DNA of 64,000 bases from Phycisphaerales bacterium (GTDB lineage Bacteria; Planctomycetota; Phycisphaerae; Phycisphaerales; UBA1924). Within the stretch, counting starts at the first letter, position 1. Each line of letters starts with the position of its first letter. The notes below the pieces were generated by a model that was not told the DNA's origin, searched no databases, and saw only the letters and a list, made by a program, of their open reading frames with translations. Positions 39,241 through 48,029 of this stretch are shown here, one piece after another. The stretch spans positions 1 to 64,000 of the forward strand of contig JABWBC010000002.1 of the NCBI GenBank assembly GCA_013360695.1, in the 5' to 3' direction. Made by a program: the position numbers and the translations under genes.

Positions 39241-41535
39241 CTATCTCACGTCATACGCGCAGTCATCGAGGTTTTCGACGAGCCACTCGCCGCCGAACTC
39301 GGGCTCCCAGTAGTAGCGGACGATCTCACCGTCGTCGGAGCGTCCGACGACGTTGAGCGAGTCATCGGCGCCGGCGATGCCGCGGAGCGCCGTGCTGGGA
39401 TCGGTGGCGGTCATGCCGACGGTACTGGAGAGTGACGTGATGCTCCAGTCGGTCATGCCGGGGGCCCACCAGTAGACCTTGACCTCGCCGGTGGATTGAT
39501 CGAAGCCGACGATGTTCAGGCCGTCCCACGAGGAGCGGTAGCTGCTGACGGATGTCGGAGTGAGGCTTGGGCCGCTGAACTGATCGGTGAGATTGCTGAT
39601 TTCCCAGTCACCGCCGAAGGAAGGGACCCACCAGACAACCTGGATGTCTCCGGAGTCATCGACGCCGCCGATATTGATGCCGCCCCAGGAGGTCAGGTAG
39701 ACGGTGAGGCCGCCGACGAAGTTGATGGAGCTGGCGCCGGTGACTTGGCTGAGGTTGTCGGATTGCCAGTAGCCAAGGCCGGGTGCCCACCAGACGGACC
39801 AGATGTCACCATTCGAGTCGATCCCGGCGAGATTGAGGCCCTCCCACGAAGTGTCGTAGGAGATGAGGTTTCCGACGAAGACGGGGACGTCCTCGCTGTT
39901 GGCGGAGAGGTCCTCGAGCGTGACATTGTGATACTCCCACTCTGATGAGCCGGCAGGAAGGGTGTAGCGGACGATGTGGCCCTGGGCGTTGAGGCCGAGG
40001 ATATGGACGTTTCCGGTGTTGTCTTCCATCACCTCGATCTGGCTGACGATGGCGGTTGAGCCGTTGACGAGCTGGGTCAGGCTGGTACCGGACCAAGAGC
40101 CGTCGTCATTTCGGTGGTAGTAGGTCGTGTCGACTCCGGCGCCGACGGCATAGGTGCTTCCATCATCTTCATCGCACCAGGAGACGAGATCGCTGACGGA
40201 GTCTGGGCCGTAGGCGGAGAGGTCGACGTCTCGCCAGTACTTGTCGTCGCCGAGTTCGAAGATCCGCGGGCGCCCGGAGTCGTCGAGGGAGGCGTAGGTG
40301 GCGACGGCGGTTCCGGTGTCGGAGGTGACGCTGGTGGGGATAATGCGGGTAGCGATGCTGAGGTAGGCCTCGGAGTCGTCGGAAGAGCTCGAGATCAACG
40401 TGTTGCCGTCTGCGCCGAGTATGAACGAGGCGGTGGAGACGTTGCTGTCGTCGTCGGAGGTGATGAGGACGAGGCGGCCGGACTGAATGGCCCAGGTGCC
40501 AGAGCGTTCGATCTTGCCGGAGTCGTCGTCGCTGTAGCCGTCGTCGTAGGAGGAGGAGCCGACGAGGGTGAAGGTGCCGTTATCCTTGATGTTGAGGATT
40601 CCGTCTTCGTTACCGCCGCCGCCGGAGTCGTCGAAGTTCTGGCCGGAGTCGTCGTTGTCGTCGAGGGTCCAGCGATAGGAGCCAACGACGTTCAGGCTGG
40701 TGGGAGTGGCGGTGCGGTACATGAGGCCGACGCCGGGGTCGGTGGTTTCCAGGCCGCCGGTGGCAAAGACGATGAAGTTCTTGGCGGCGTTGAGGTACAT
40801 GACGGACTCGGGGTCTTCGGCGAGGGAGACTCTGCCGTCGGTCGTCACGCCGCTGATTGTGACGCTAAAGGCACCGAGATCGTCGTCGCCGGCCAGAGAG
40901 TTGAAGCTCATGGTGCTGCCGGAGACGGCGGTGTTCCCTTCGGCGATAAAGGCCTCGAAGTCGTCGCCGCTGGTGGTCGTGCCGATCCAGAGGAAGTTCC
41001 AAGAGCCGTCGAGGTCGGTGATGGTGGCGCTGGTGGGGCGTTCGACGAAGAGGAAGAACTCTTCGTCCACCGCCCAGTCCTGCACGTATTCGGCGTAGGT
41101 CCAGCCGATCGCGTTGCCGGACGCGGCGAAGAAGCTGGAGGCCGAGGCGTCTTCGGCGGGGCGTGTGGGGTCCATCCAGCCCTTGTCGTTGATGGTCATG
41201 CGCCCGCCGCCGAGACGGGCCAGCGAGATGCCGCTGATGGGGCCGAGAGCGACCGGCGGATTGGGACCGCCGGAGTCAACGAAGGAGGCGGAGGTTTGTC
41301 CCTGATCGTTGACGGAGCCCTCAATGACGTAAGACCATGCGGCGTAGGTATCGGAGTCCGCTGCGGCGAGTCCGACGCCCGCGAAGTTGGCGGAGAGCAG
41401 GGTGCGCGGGTCGAGGGCTTCGAAGAGAGCTCCGGGCGTCGGCAGAAGCTGCCATGCATTTCGGGTTTCATGCCGACCGAGGCACGCGCCCATACTCCGA
41501 CCGCCAAGCTCGCCGATTCTACCGCAACGACTCAT
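39241..41535 (-). CDS. LEPR-XLL-like secreted protein with C-terminal WW-rich propeller-like repeats (no dockerin)
   Basis: Start MSRCGRIGELGG with GGAG RBS 8 nt upstream; LFEALDPRTLLSANF; C-terminal repeats GDIWSVWWAPGLGYWQSDNLSQVTGA like those of 27358..32094. Confidence 0.85.
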   Translation of the reverse strand: MSRCGRIGELGGRSMGACLGRHETRNAWQLLPTPGALFEALDPRTLLSANFAGVGLAAADSDTYAAWSYVIEGSVNDQGQTSASFVDSGGPNPPVALGPISGISLARLGGGRMTINDKGWMDPTRPAEDASASSFFAASGNAIGWTYAEYVQDWAVDEEFFLFVERPTSATITDLDGSWNFLWIGTTTSGDDFEAFIAEGNTAVSGSTMSFNSLAGDDDLGAFSVTISGVTTDGRVSLAEDPESVMYLNAAKNFIVFATGGLETTDPGVGLMYRTATPTSLNVVGSYRWTLDDNDDSGQNFDDSGGGGNEDGILNIKDNGTFTLVGSSSYDDGYSDDDSGKIERSGTWAIQSGRLVLITSDDDSNVSTASFILGADGNTLISSSSDDSEAYLSIATRIIPTSVTSDTGTAVATYASLDDSGRPRIFELGDDKYWRDVDLSAYGPDSVSDLVSWCDEDDGSTYAVGAGVDTTYYHRNDDGSWSGTSLTQLVNGSTAIVSQIEVMEDNTGNVHILGLNAQGHIVRYTLPAGSSEWEYHNVTLEDLSANSEDVPVFVGNLISYDTSWEGLNLAGIDSNGDIWSVWWAPGLGYWQSDNLSQVTGASSINFVGGLTVYLTSWGGINIGGVDDSGDIQVVWWVPSFGGDWEISNLTDQFSGPSLTPTSVSSYRSSWDGLNIVGFDQSTGEVKVYWWAPGMTDWSITSLSSTVGMTATDPSTALRGIAGADDSLNVVGRSDDGEIVRYYWEPEFGGEWLVENLDDCAYDVR

Positions 41536-41572
41536 AGACAGAGCTCCTTCCTGCGCCGAGGCATCCCCTTCC

Positions 41573-41601
41573 ATGCGATGGATCGATGCAGCGTATGTCA
41601 A
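41573..41601 (-). promoter_or_regulatory. Candidate bipartite promoter TTGACA-N15-CATCGCAT
   Basis: Minus strand: TTGACAtacgctgcatcgatcCATCGCATGGAAGG, 37 nt upstream of the 41535 start. Confidence 0.55.
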
Positions 41602-41702
41602 GGTTCGCGGGCGACGCGGCACGTTTTCTTGAGCTTCAGAAGCGTTGGCGAGCGCCCGCTTGGCGGCCTCGTCGCTTCGGCCGATCCGTGCCCGCCCAGT
41701 GG

Positions 41703-41718
41703 GGTCCAAAATTGGACC
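41703..41718. promoter_or_regulatory. Inverted repeat GGTCCAA-AA-TTGGACC upstream of ECF-3
   Basis: Perfect 7-bp arms with 2-nt centre, 46 nt upstream of the ECF-3 ATG. Confidence 0.45.
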
Positions 41719-41764
41719 TCAACGGCGGAGTTTGAAGCGGGCTGGTGGCGCCAACAATGTCACC

Positions 41765-42355
41765 ATGCCCGAGTCCTCCGATGGCATTCCAAGCCGCGTC
41801 ACTCAGCTTTTGGCGAGCGCTGGACGGGGCGACCGGTCCGCGACCGAGGAGCTCTTCCCGCTGGTGTATGAAGAACTGCGCGCTATCGCGGAGCGGTTCC
41901 TTGGCAAGGAGCGGCCCGGCCAGACGCTGCAACCGACCGCGCTGGTCCACGAGGCCTTCCTCCGCCTCGTCGGCCCGTCGGATCGGGGCTGGGAGAACCG
42001 GGCCCATTTTTTCGGCGCCGCCTCGCAGGCGATCCGGCGCATCCTGACCGACCGAGCGCGAGGACGGGCCCGATTGAAACGTGGCGGATCGGTGCGGGCA
42101 ATCTCACTCCAAGACGCGGGCGACATCGCCGAGCCCGCGCGGGACGACGAACTGCTGGCGCTCGATGAGGCGCTGACCTCGCTGGCACAGCTTGATCCGC
42201 AAAAGGCGCGGGTCGTGGAGCTGCGGTTCTTCGGCGGACTTTCCGGCGAGGAAACGGCCGAGGCCATGGGCATCTCGGCGAGCACGGTCGCCCGCGACTG
42301 GAAGTTTGCACGGGTGTGGCTGCACGCGAAGATCACGGGTGAGGGCGCGCCATGA
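41765..42355 (+). CDS. ECF-subfamily sigma factor (ECF-3)
   Basis: LFPLVYEELRAIAERFLGKERPGQTLQPTALVHEAFLRLVG; RRILTDRARGRARLKRGG; VVELRFFGGLSGEETAEAMGISASTVARDWKFARVWL. Confidence 0.95.
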   Translation: MPESSDGIPSRVTQLLASAGRGDRSATEELFPLVYEELRAIAERFLGKERPGQTLQPTALVHEAFLRLVGPSDRGWENRAHFFGAASQAIRRILTDRARGRARLKRGGSVRAISLQDAGDIAEPARDDELLALDEALTSLAQLDPQKARVVELRFFGGLSGEETAEAMGISASTVARDWKFARVWLHAKITGEGAP

Positions 42356-44793
42356 ACCCCGAGCGGCTGCGCCGCGTCGAAGAGCTGTACTTTCGGATGC
42401 TCGAGCTCTCGGCGGTAGAGCGTGAGCGGGCGCTGGGTTCGGTGTGCGCCGACGATGCCGGCCTGGCGCGAGAGGTGCGGGTGCTGCTGGCCCACGACAC
42501 GCGCGTCGGCGGTTTCCTGGAATCGCCGGCATTGGGAGCAGGCTTCGCCGTTTCTGGCGCCACGACTCCCGACGAGCTGGTCGGGACCGTGGCGGGGCGC
42601 TATCGGCTCGACGCGCGTCTGGCGAGTGGCGGTATGGGCACGGTGTATCGCGCCACACGCGACGGTGAGTTCACGCAGCATGTCGCGATCAAGGTCGTGA
42701 AGCGGGGCATGGACACCGACGAGATTCTCCGCCGCTTCCGCGCCGAGCGCCAGACCCTGGCCGCACTCAGCCATCCCAACATCGCCGGCGTCATCGACGG
42801 CGGGGCGCTCCCCGACGGCAGGCCGTATCTGGTGATGGAGTTTGTCGACGGCGTACCGATCGATCAATACTGCGATCAGCATTCGTTGAAAATCGAGGAG
42901 CGGCTGGCGATCTTCCGGGTTGTCTGCGACGCGGTGGGATACGCCCACCAGCGTCTGGTGGTGCACCGAGACCTGAAGCCGGCCAACATCCTTGTTACGC
43001 CCGCGGGAATCCCGAAGCTCCTGGACTTTGGAATCGCCAAGGTGCTCTCAAACGCCGACGTTCCGCATACGACGATGACCACGGTGCAGGAGCGGCGGCT
43101 GACCCCGGAATACGCGAGCCCGGAGCAGATCACCGGGCGGCCGGTGACCACCGCGGCGGATGTGCACTCGCTGGGCGTGATTCTCTATGAGCTGCTCAGC
43201 GGAACGCGCCCCTATCACTTCGAGACACGCACGACGTCTGAGATCGAGCGGGTGATCACCGAGAGCGAGCCGCCGCTCCCGAGCACCGCCGTCGCGCGCG
43301 CTCCGGCTTCACCGACGAACCCGGCGGACGCATCACGCGCCACGGTATCTCCTCCGCCCGGGTTGCTTCGGTCGACCGCGCCCGATCATCTTCGTCGATC
43401 GCTCCGCGGCGATCTCGACACCATCGTCATGACCGCGATGCGCAAGGACCCCCAGAGGCGATATCCGACGGTCGAGCAGCTCGCGGCCGACATCGACCGC
43501 TACCTCCGAGACCTTCCGATCAGCGCTCGTAAGGACACGCTGAGCTATCGAGTCGCGAAGTTTGTTCGCAGGAACACCGCGGCGACGCTCGTGGCCTCGG
43601 TGGCGGTGCTGGCACTCGCGGCGGTCGTCACGACCGTGTTTTGGCAGGCCCGGATCGCGGCCCGCGAGCGGGATGCTGCTTTCGATGCCCGTGACCAAGC
43701 CGAGGCCATCAACGCGTTCTTGCAGGAGATGCTGCGTTCCGCCGACCCGTCCCGGCACGCGGGCGACGTGAGCGTCCGCGAGTTGCTCGATGAAACCGCC
43801 GGCCGCATCTCGAACGAACTGGCCGATCGCCCCTTGACGCAGGCCTCGATCCGCAACACGCTGGGCGCGACGTATCTCAGCCTCGGGCTGTATGACGAGG
43901 CGGAATCGCATCTTCGTGCGGCGTATCAGCAGCGAGTCTCGCTGCTGGGGGAAGGGCATCACGATGTCGCGGAGAGCAAGCACGATCTGGCCGCACTTCT
44001 CTATGCGAAGGGAAAGTACCCCGAGGCAGAAACATTGCTGCGGGAGGCGATGGAGGTGTTCCGCACGATCCGGGGCGATCACAACGCCGACACGGCCCGG
44101 GTCGCGTCGTCCCTGGGTGCGGTGCTGCGGGCCCAGAACCGCCTCGACGAGGCCGAGCGGTTTCACCGGGAATCGCTGGCCGCGCGCATGAAGATGGGGA
44201 ACCCCGAGTCGCCCGAGGTTGCGGAGAGCCTGAACAACCTGGGCGGCGTGCTCCGCCAACAGGGCAAGCTTTCCGAGGCGGAAGACGCGGTGCGTCGATC
44301 GCTCGAGATACGCCGACATGTGCTGGGAGAGGAGCACCCACTCACCGCGCAGGGGTACGCGAACCTCGCGGTGATGACGTACGCGCTGGGCAAGGCCGAT
44401 GAAGCCGAGCGGATGTTCCGGCGCGCTATCGAGATCGAAGAAAAGGTGCTCGCGCCGGACCACCCGGAGCTGGCGACGACGCTCCACAGCCTGAGCTTCG
44501 TGCTCGTGAATCGCAAGGATTACGCCGGCGCGATCCCGCTCATCGAGCGTGCGGTTGTCGCACGCGAGCAGACACTCGGCGCGTCGGACCCTCGGTCCAT
44601 ACAGGTCAGACTGTTCCTCGCGTCGACGTTGCGCCTGGCGGGCCGCTTCGGCGAGAGCGAGCGCGTGCTGGGAATGGCGGTTGAGCACGCCAGGGTCGAC
44701 GCCGTGCCGCAGGAGCTGCGTGCCAAGCTCGACGAGGAGCTTGAGCTGCTTCGCCGGGCGCGAACGGGATCGCCGCTGGAAGGGTCGAAGTAG
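42352..44793 (+). CDS. Transmembrane Ser/Thr kinase with C-terminal TPR domain (STK-3)
   Basis: ATGA overlap with ECF-3; LASGGMGTVYRATRDGEFTQHVAIKVVKRGMD, VVHRDLKPANILVTPAGIPKLLDFGIAKVL, TM TAATLVASVAVLALAAVVTTVFW, then TPR repeats AEAETLLREAMEVFRTIRGDHN. Confidence 0.96.
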   Translation: MNPERLRRVEELYFRMLELSAVERERALGSVCADDAGLAREVRVLLAHDTRVGGFLESPALGAGFAVSGATTPDELVGTVAGRYRLDARLASGGMGTVYRATRDGEFTQHVAIKVVKRGMDTDEILRRFRAERQTLAALSHPNIAGVIDGGALPDGRPYLVMEFVDGVPIDQYCDQHSLKIEERLAIFRVVCDAVGYAHQRLVVHRDLKPANILVTPAGIPKLLDFGIAKVLSNADVPHTTMTTVQERRLTPEYASPEQITGRPVTTAADVHSLGVILYELLSGTRPYHFETRTTSEIERVITESEPPLPSTAVARAPASPTNPADASRATVSPPPGLLRSTAPDHLRRSLRGDLDTIVMTAMRKDPQRRYPTVEQLAADIDRYLRDLPISARKDTLSYRVAKFVRRNTAATLVASVAVLALAAVVTTVFWQARIAARERDAAFDARDQAEAINAFLQEMLRSADPSRHAGDVSVRELLDETAGRISNELADRPLTQASIRNTLGATYLSLGLYDEAESHLRAAYQQRVSLLGEGHHDVAESKHDLAALLYAKGKYPEAETLLREAMEVFRTIRGDHNADTARVASSLGAVLRAQNRLDEAERFHRESLAARMKMGNPESPEVAESLNNLGGVLRQQGKLSEAEDAVRRSLEIRRHVLGEEHPLTAQGYANLAVMTYALGKADEAERMFRRAIEIEEKVLAPDHPELATTLHSLSFVLVNRKDYAGAIPLIERAVVAREQTLGASDPRSIQVRLFLASTLRLAGRFGESERVLGMAVEHARVDAVPQELRAKLDEELELLRRARTGSPLEGSK

Positions 44794-44869
44794 CGATCGG
44801 GCATGAGGCGCGTCGCACGAGCGTGGCGCGATACTCGCGTTCGTGCATGATCGATTCCGCGCTTCGGAG

Positions 44870-46024
44870 TCAGCACCCCGCATCGAACGCGGACGAAAAC
44901 GCGTCGTAGTCGTCGCCATTGACGAACCCATCGTGGTTCATGTCCGCGCCTGGCCATGCCTCGTCGAAATCCTCGGCAAATGCGTCGTAGTCATCGCCGT
45001 TGACGAAGCCGTCTCCGGTGTAGTCGGCGGCGCACATGCCGATCGGCGACAGCAGCACGCCGCCGCGCTGGTTGGTGTTCATCTCCACGCCGGCGATGCT
45101 GATCTGGCGCCGGTTGTTGATGTGCGACGAGCTGGGGTAGTACCACGCTCCCTGCCCCGGTGCCACCAGCGACGCGATCGCGAAATCGCCCTCGCCCTCG
45201 AGCCGGACCCACGCGGCGTAGGACAGCGAGTAATAGGAGGTCACGTCGTTGTGGTCGTTGATCGCACTGGCGGAGGTGTAGTTGGAGCAGCTTCCGAGGA
45301 TTTCCCACCCCGTGCCGTGGATGTACCGGGCCGGGAAGTTGGCGCACGAGTCCGAGTACGACGTGACGGTCCCCGCGAAGTTTCCCCAGAGGTTGAGCTG
45401 CGCGCCGCCCGCCATCTTCTGGTACGGCGGATCGATGGTCTGGCTCGTCATGGTGTCGAGATCGAGAAGAATGAGTCCCGCGAGCACGACGCGCCGGTCG
45501 TTCACGTCGCCCGCGGCCCCACCCAGCGCGGTCAGATGCACCGCGCCCGCGTCGGTCCACAGCACCCCGCGCGAGTTGCCGAAAATCCCGCCCGAACCGC
45601 CCACGATGTCGCCGACGTTGTTGATGGCGACGGGATACGAGACCGTGTCACCCTGGAGCGGCGAGAGCACCTGCACCACATACCCGCCGCCGACACGGCG
45701 CCACACCACGGGCGTCGTGCTTCCGAGGGTCGGGTGAGACACCATGCTGACGACGCCGACCGCGTCACCGCGGTCGTTGATGTCGTACGCCGCCGACGAG
45801 ACATAGCCACCCGGCATCGGCAGGGCGACTGGCGTGGGACCGCCGAACGAGACGTGTGCGCGCGTCGGGCCCTGTGCGGGAACAATCCAGCCCGCGACGT
45901 GCCCGCGGGCGTTCATGCGAGCGCCCGTAAAGCCCTGCCCGAGAAACCGCAGCTCGTACTGAGGAGGGGTAGCCAAGGCCGAGGTCGCTGCGGCCAGCAT
46001 CAGCGTGATTGCGAACGACTTCAT
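44870..46024 (-). CDS. Secreted HAF-like repeat protein with GC-type dockerin
   Basis: MKSFAITLMLAAATSALA signal peptide; YDINDRGDAVGVVS, AINNVGDIVGGSGG; ends CAADYTGDGFVNGDDYDAFAEDFDEAWPGADMNHDGFVNGDDYDAFSSAFDAGC. Confidence 0.9.
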   Translation of the reverse strand: MKSFAITLMLAAATSALATPPQYELRFLGQGFTGARMNARGHVAGWIVPAQGPTRAHVSFGGPTPVALPMPGGYVSSAAYDINDRGDAVGVVSMVSHPTLGSTTPVVWRRVGGGYVVQVLSPLQGDTVSYPVAINNVGDIVGGSGGIFGNSRGVLWTDAGAVHLTALGGAAGDVNDRRVVLAGLILLDLDTMTSQTIDPPYQKMAGGAQLNLWGNFAGTVTSYSDSCANFPARYIHGTGWEILGSCSNYTSASAINDHNDVTSYYSLSYAAWVRLEGEGDFAIASLVAPGQGAWYYPSSSHINNRRQISIAGVEMNTNQRGGVLLSPIGMCAADYTGDGFVNGDDYDAFAEDFDEAWPGADMNHDGFVNGDDYDAFSSAFDAGC

Positions 46025-46047
46025 GTTCAAGCTCCGTTCAGGGCGCT

Positions 46048-46064
46048 GGCGTCGGTCCGACGCC
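46048..46064. promoter_or_regulatory. 17-bp inverted repeat GGCGTCGG-T-CCGACGCC
   Basis: Perfect 8-bp arms, 23 nt upstream of the 46024 start codon. Confidence 0.35.
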
Positions 46065-46144
46065 GGCGTTTCTGGTGATGGTCTCGTTCCTGCCCGCGTG
46101 GACTGTCTTGCCCGAGGATAGCGGTTACAAGCGCTCGTCAGCGC

Positions 46145-47953
46145 CTAGCAGCCAGCGTCGAAGGCCTCGGCGAAGGCGTCGTAATCATCGCCGTTGACAA
46201 AGCCGTCGTGGTTGAAGTCCGCGCCGGGGTCGGCGCTGTCGAAGAGCGTCGCGAAGGCGTCGTAGTCGTCGCCGTTCACGAAGCCGTCGGCGTTGAAATC
46301 GGCGGGGCAGAGCCCGCCACTCTGCACGGCGACACACTCAGAAAACTCGCTGGTACTCCCGCTCGCCTCACGGGTTGCGGTCGCGGCAACATACCAGCCC
46401 GCGGGCGCTTGCGTGGGAAGCAGGGCCGAGAATGATGCATTTCCCGAAAAGTTGGTAGTCGCCAACATGGAACCGAGATAGAGGGCACCTTCGCCATGCC
46501 CCGATGAATCGGGGGAAGGGCTCGCGAAGCACTCGATCTTGAACAGAGCATTGGAATTGCTGTTGAAAGTTCCCTCGATCAACGTGCCGGTGGCGCTGGT
46601 GCTCGCGGAATTCAGCACGGGGAAGTTCTGCAGTCCGTTGCCGCCGGAATCCGGGTCGCCGGCGTCGTTCGGCGTGACGCCGTACTGGAATCCGCTGGTA
46701 ACCAAGTCGATGCCCAGCCCGGCGTTATCGTAGATTGAGTTGCTGGAGATGCGGACACCCTGGAAACCGCCTGCGACAACGATCGCCGCGCCGAGCTGTC
46801 CGGCGATCTCGTTTGCTTCGCCGGGCGCGGGTCCGCCGATGACGATGTTGCTGACGGGACTGGCTTGGTTGACGGTCAGGATGGCGTTGGTGCTGCCCAG
46901 CAGCGGATCGCCATTGGCGTCGAAGCCAAACTTGTTGCCCGTGATGAACACGCCGCTCCCCGCGCCGCTGATCTGGATCGCGTAGCCTACTCGGTACCAC
47001 GATGTGTGCGGAGGGCGCTGCTCGGAAAGTACGCCGGCGATCGTGTTGTTGCGGATAGTGGTGTTGTGGTGTTCGCCATCGAAGTAGATGCCGGACAAAG
47101 CCGCCAGGTGTCCCACGCTCATGCCATCGGAGGTTGTGCCGATCTGGTTGTTCTCTATGATCGTGTCCTGGGCGTCGAAGATCTCGATCGCGAACCCGCC
47201 GGCGCTCCCCTGACTGTTCCATGACCCCATGCCGACGATGCGATTCCGCTCGCCCGGCGTCGGGCCGCCAATGCGGTTGTTGGTCGAGAGCACATTACCG
47301 GACCAGCGCACGATCCGGATGCGATCAAGGGTGTTTCCGACGATGACATTGTCGCGCGACTGGATGATCTGCACGGTTCCGCCGCCGATGTTCCCTTCGG
47401 CGGGATTGGACCCGCCGATCAGATTGGCGGTGGACTCATAGATGTTGATGCCACAATTGCTGTTTCCTTGGACGAGATTGCCGGAGCCGCCAATGAGCTG
47501 GAACTGGGTGCTGTCAAGGCCGCGCACCGCACCACCGATGTTGTTTGCGATATACGCTCCGTTCCAGATGACGACTTCAGCGCCGCTTGGGTTCGTATCG
47601 CCCGTGAAGTCCGTTTGAGTCGTGCCGTCCACGATCACGGGTTGCGACGTTGTTAGTCCGCCAAAGCAGAACACAACGGCACGACCGGGGTACAACCACT
47701 GGTATTGCCATTGGCCTTGCGGCACATGGAAGGCGATGGTCTGCACCCCGGGCGTGTTGTCGGAGGCGATTCCCGCTTCGCTCAGCGAGACCAACCCATC
47801 CGGTCCCGGAAGGTCGGCGAATGTCTGCCCGCCGCCGAAATCAACGATATCGTCGGCGGTCGTGACGGTGATGGTCTGACCCAGAGCGTGGCCCGCACTG
47901 AGTGCCAACAGCCCCGCGGCAGATGCGACGCGAGCGATTCGATGCCGTGCCAT
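46145..47953 (-). CDS. Secreted right-handed beta-helix protein with GC-type dockerin
   Basis: MARHRIARVASAAGLLALSAGHALGQTITVTTADD; GNTLDRIRIV, IIENNQIGTTSDGMSVG; ends CPADFNADGFVNGDDYDAFATLFDSADPGADFNHDGFVNGDDYDAFAEAFDAGC. Confidence 0.92.
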   Translation of the reverse strand: MARHRIARVASAAGLLALSAGHALGQTITVTTADDIVDFGGGQTFADLPGPDGLVSLSEAGIASDNTPGVQTIAFHVPQGQWQYQWLYPGRAVVFCFGGLTTSQPVIVDGTTQTDFTGDTNPSGAEVVIWNGAYIANNIGGAVRGLDSTQFQLIGGSGNLVQGNSNCGINIYESTANLIGGSNPAEGNIGGGTVQIIQSRDNVIVGNTLDRIRIVRWSGNVLSTNNRIGGPTPGERNRIVGMGSWNSQGSAGGFAIEIFDAQDTIIENNQIGTTSDGMSVGHLAALSGIYFDGEHHNTTIRNNTIAGVLSEQRPPHTSWYRVGYAIQISGAGSGVFITGNKFGFDANGDPLLGSTNAILTVNQASPVSNIVIGGPAPGEANEIAGQLGAAIVVAGGFQGVRISSNSIYDNAGLGIDLVTSGFQYGVTPNDAGDPDSGGNGLQNFPVLNSASTSATGTLIEGTFNSNSNALFKIECFASPSPDSSGHGEGALYLGSMLATTNFSGNASFSALLPTQAPAGWYVAATATREASGSTSEFSECVAVQSGGLCPADFNADGFVNGDDYDAFATLFDSADPGADFNHDGFVNGDDYDAFAEAFDAGC

Positions 47954-48029
47954 GTGATTCCCTTCTTTCGAGTTCAGTCAATCCGCGGGCGGGGCGTTTC
48001 GGCCCCGCGGCGGTGAGAAGTGTCCCCGT

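Noticed and set aside
40114-41871. 585-aa Gly/Val-rich + strand ORF
   Set aside because: Antisense of the Asp/Ser/Thr-rich LEPR-XLL gene in high-GC DNA; it also runs into the start of the ECF-3 gene.
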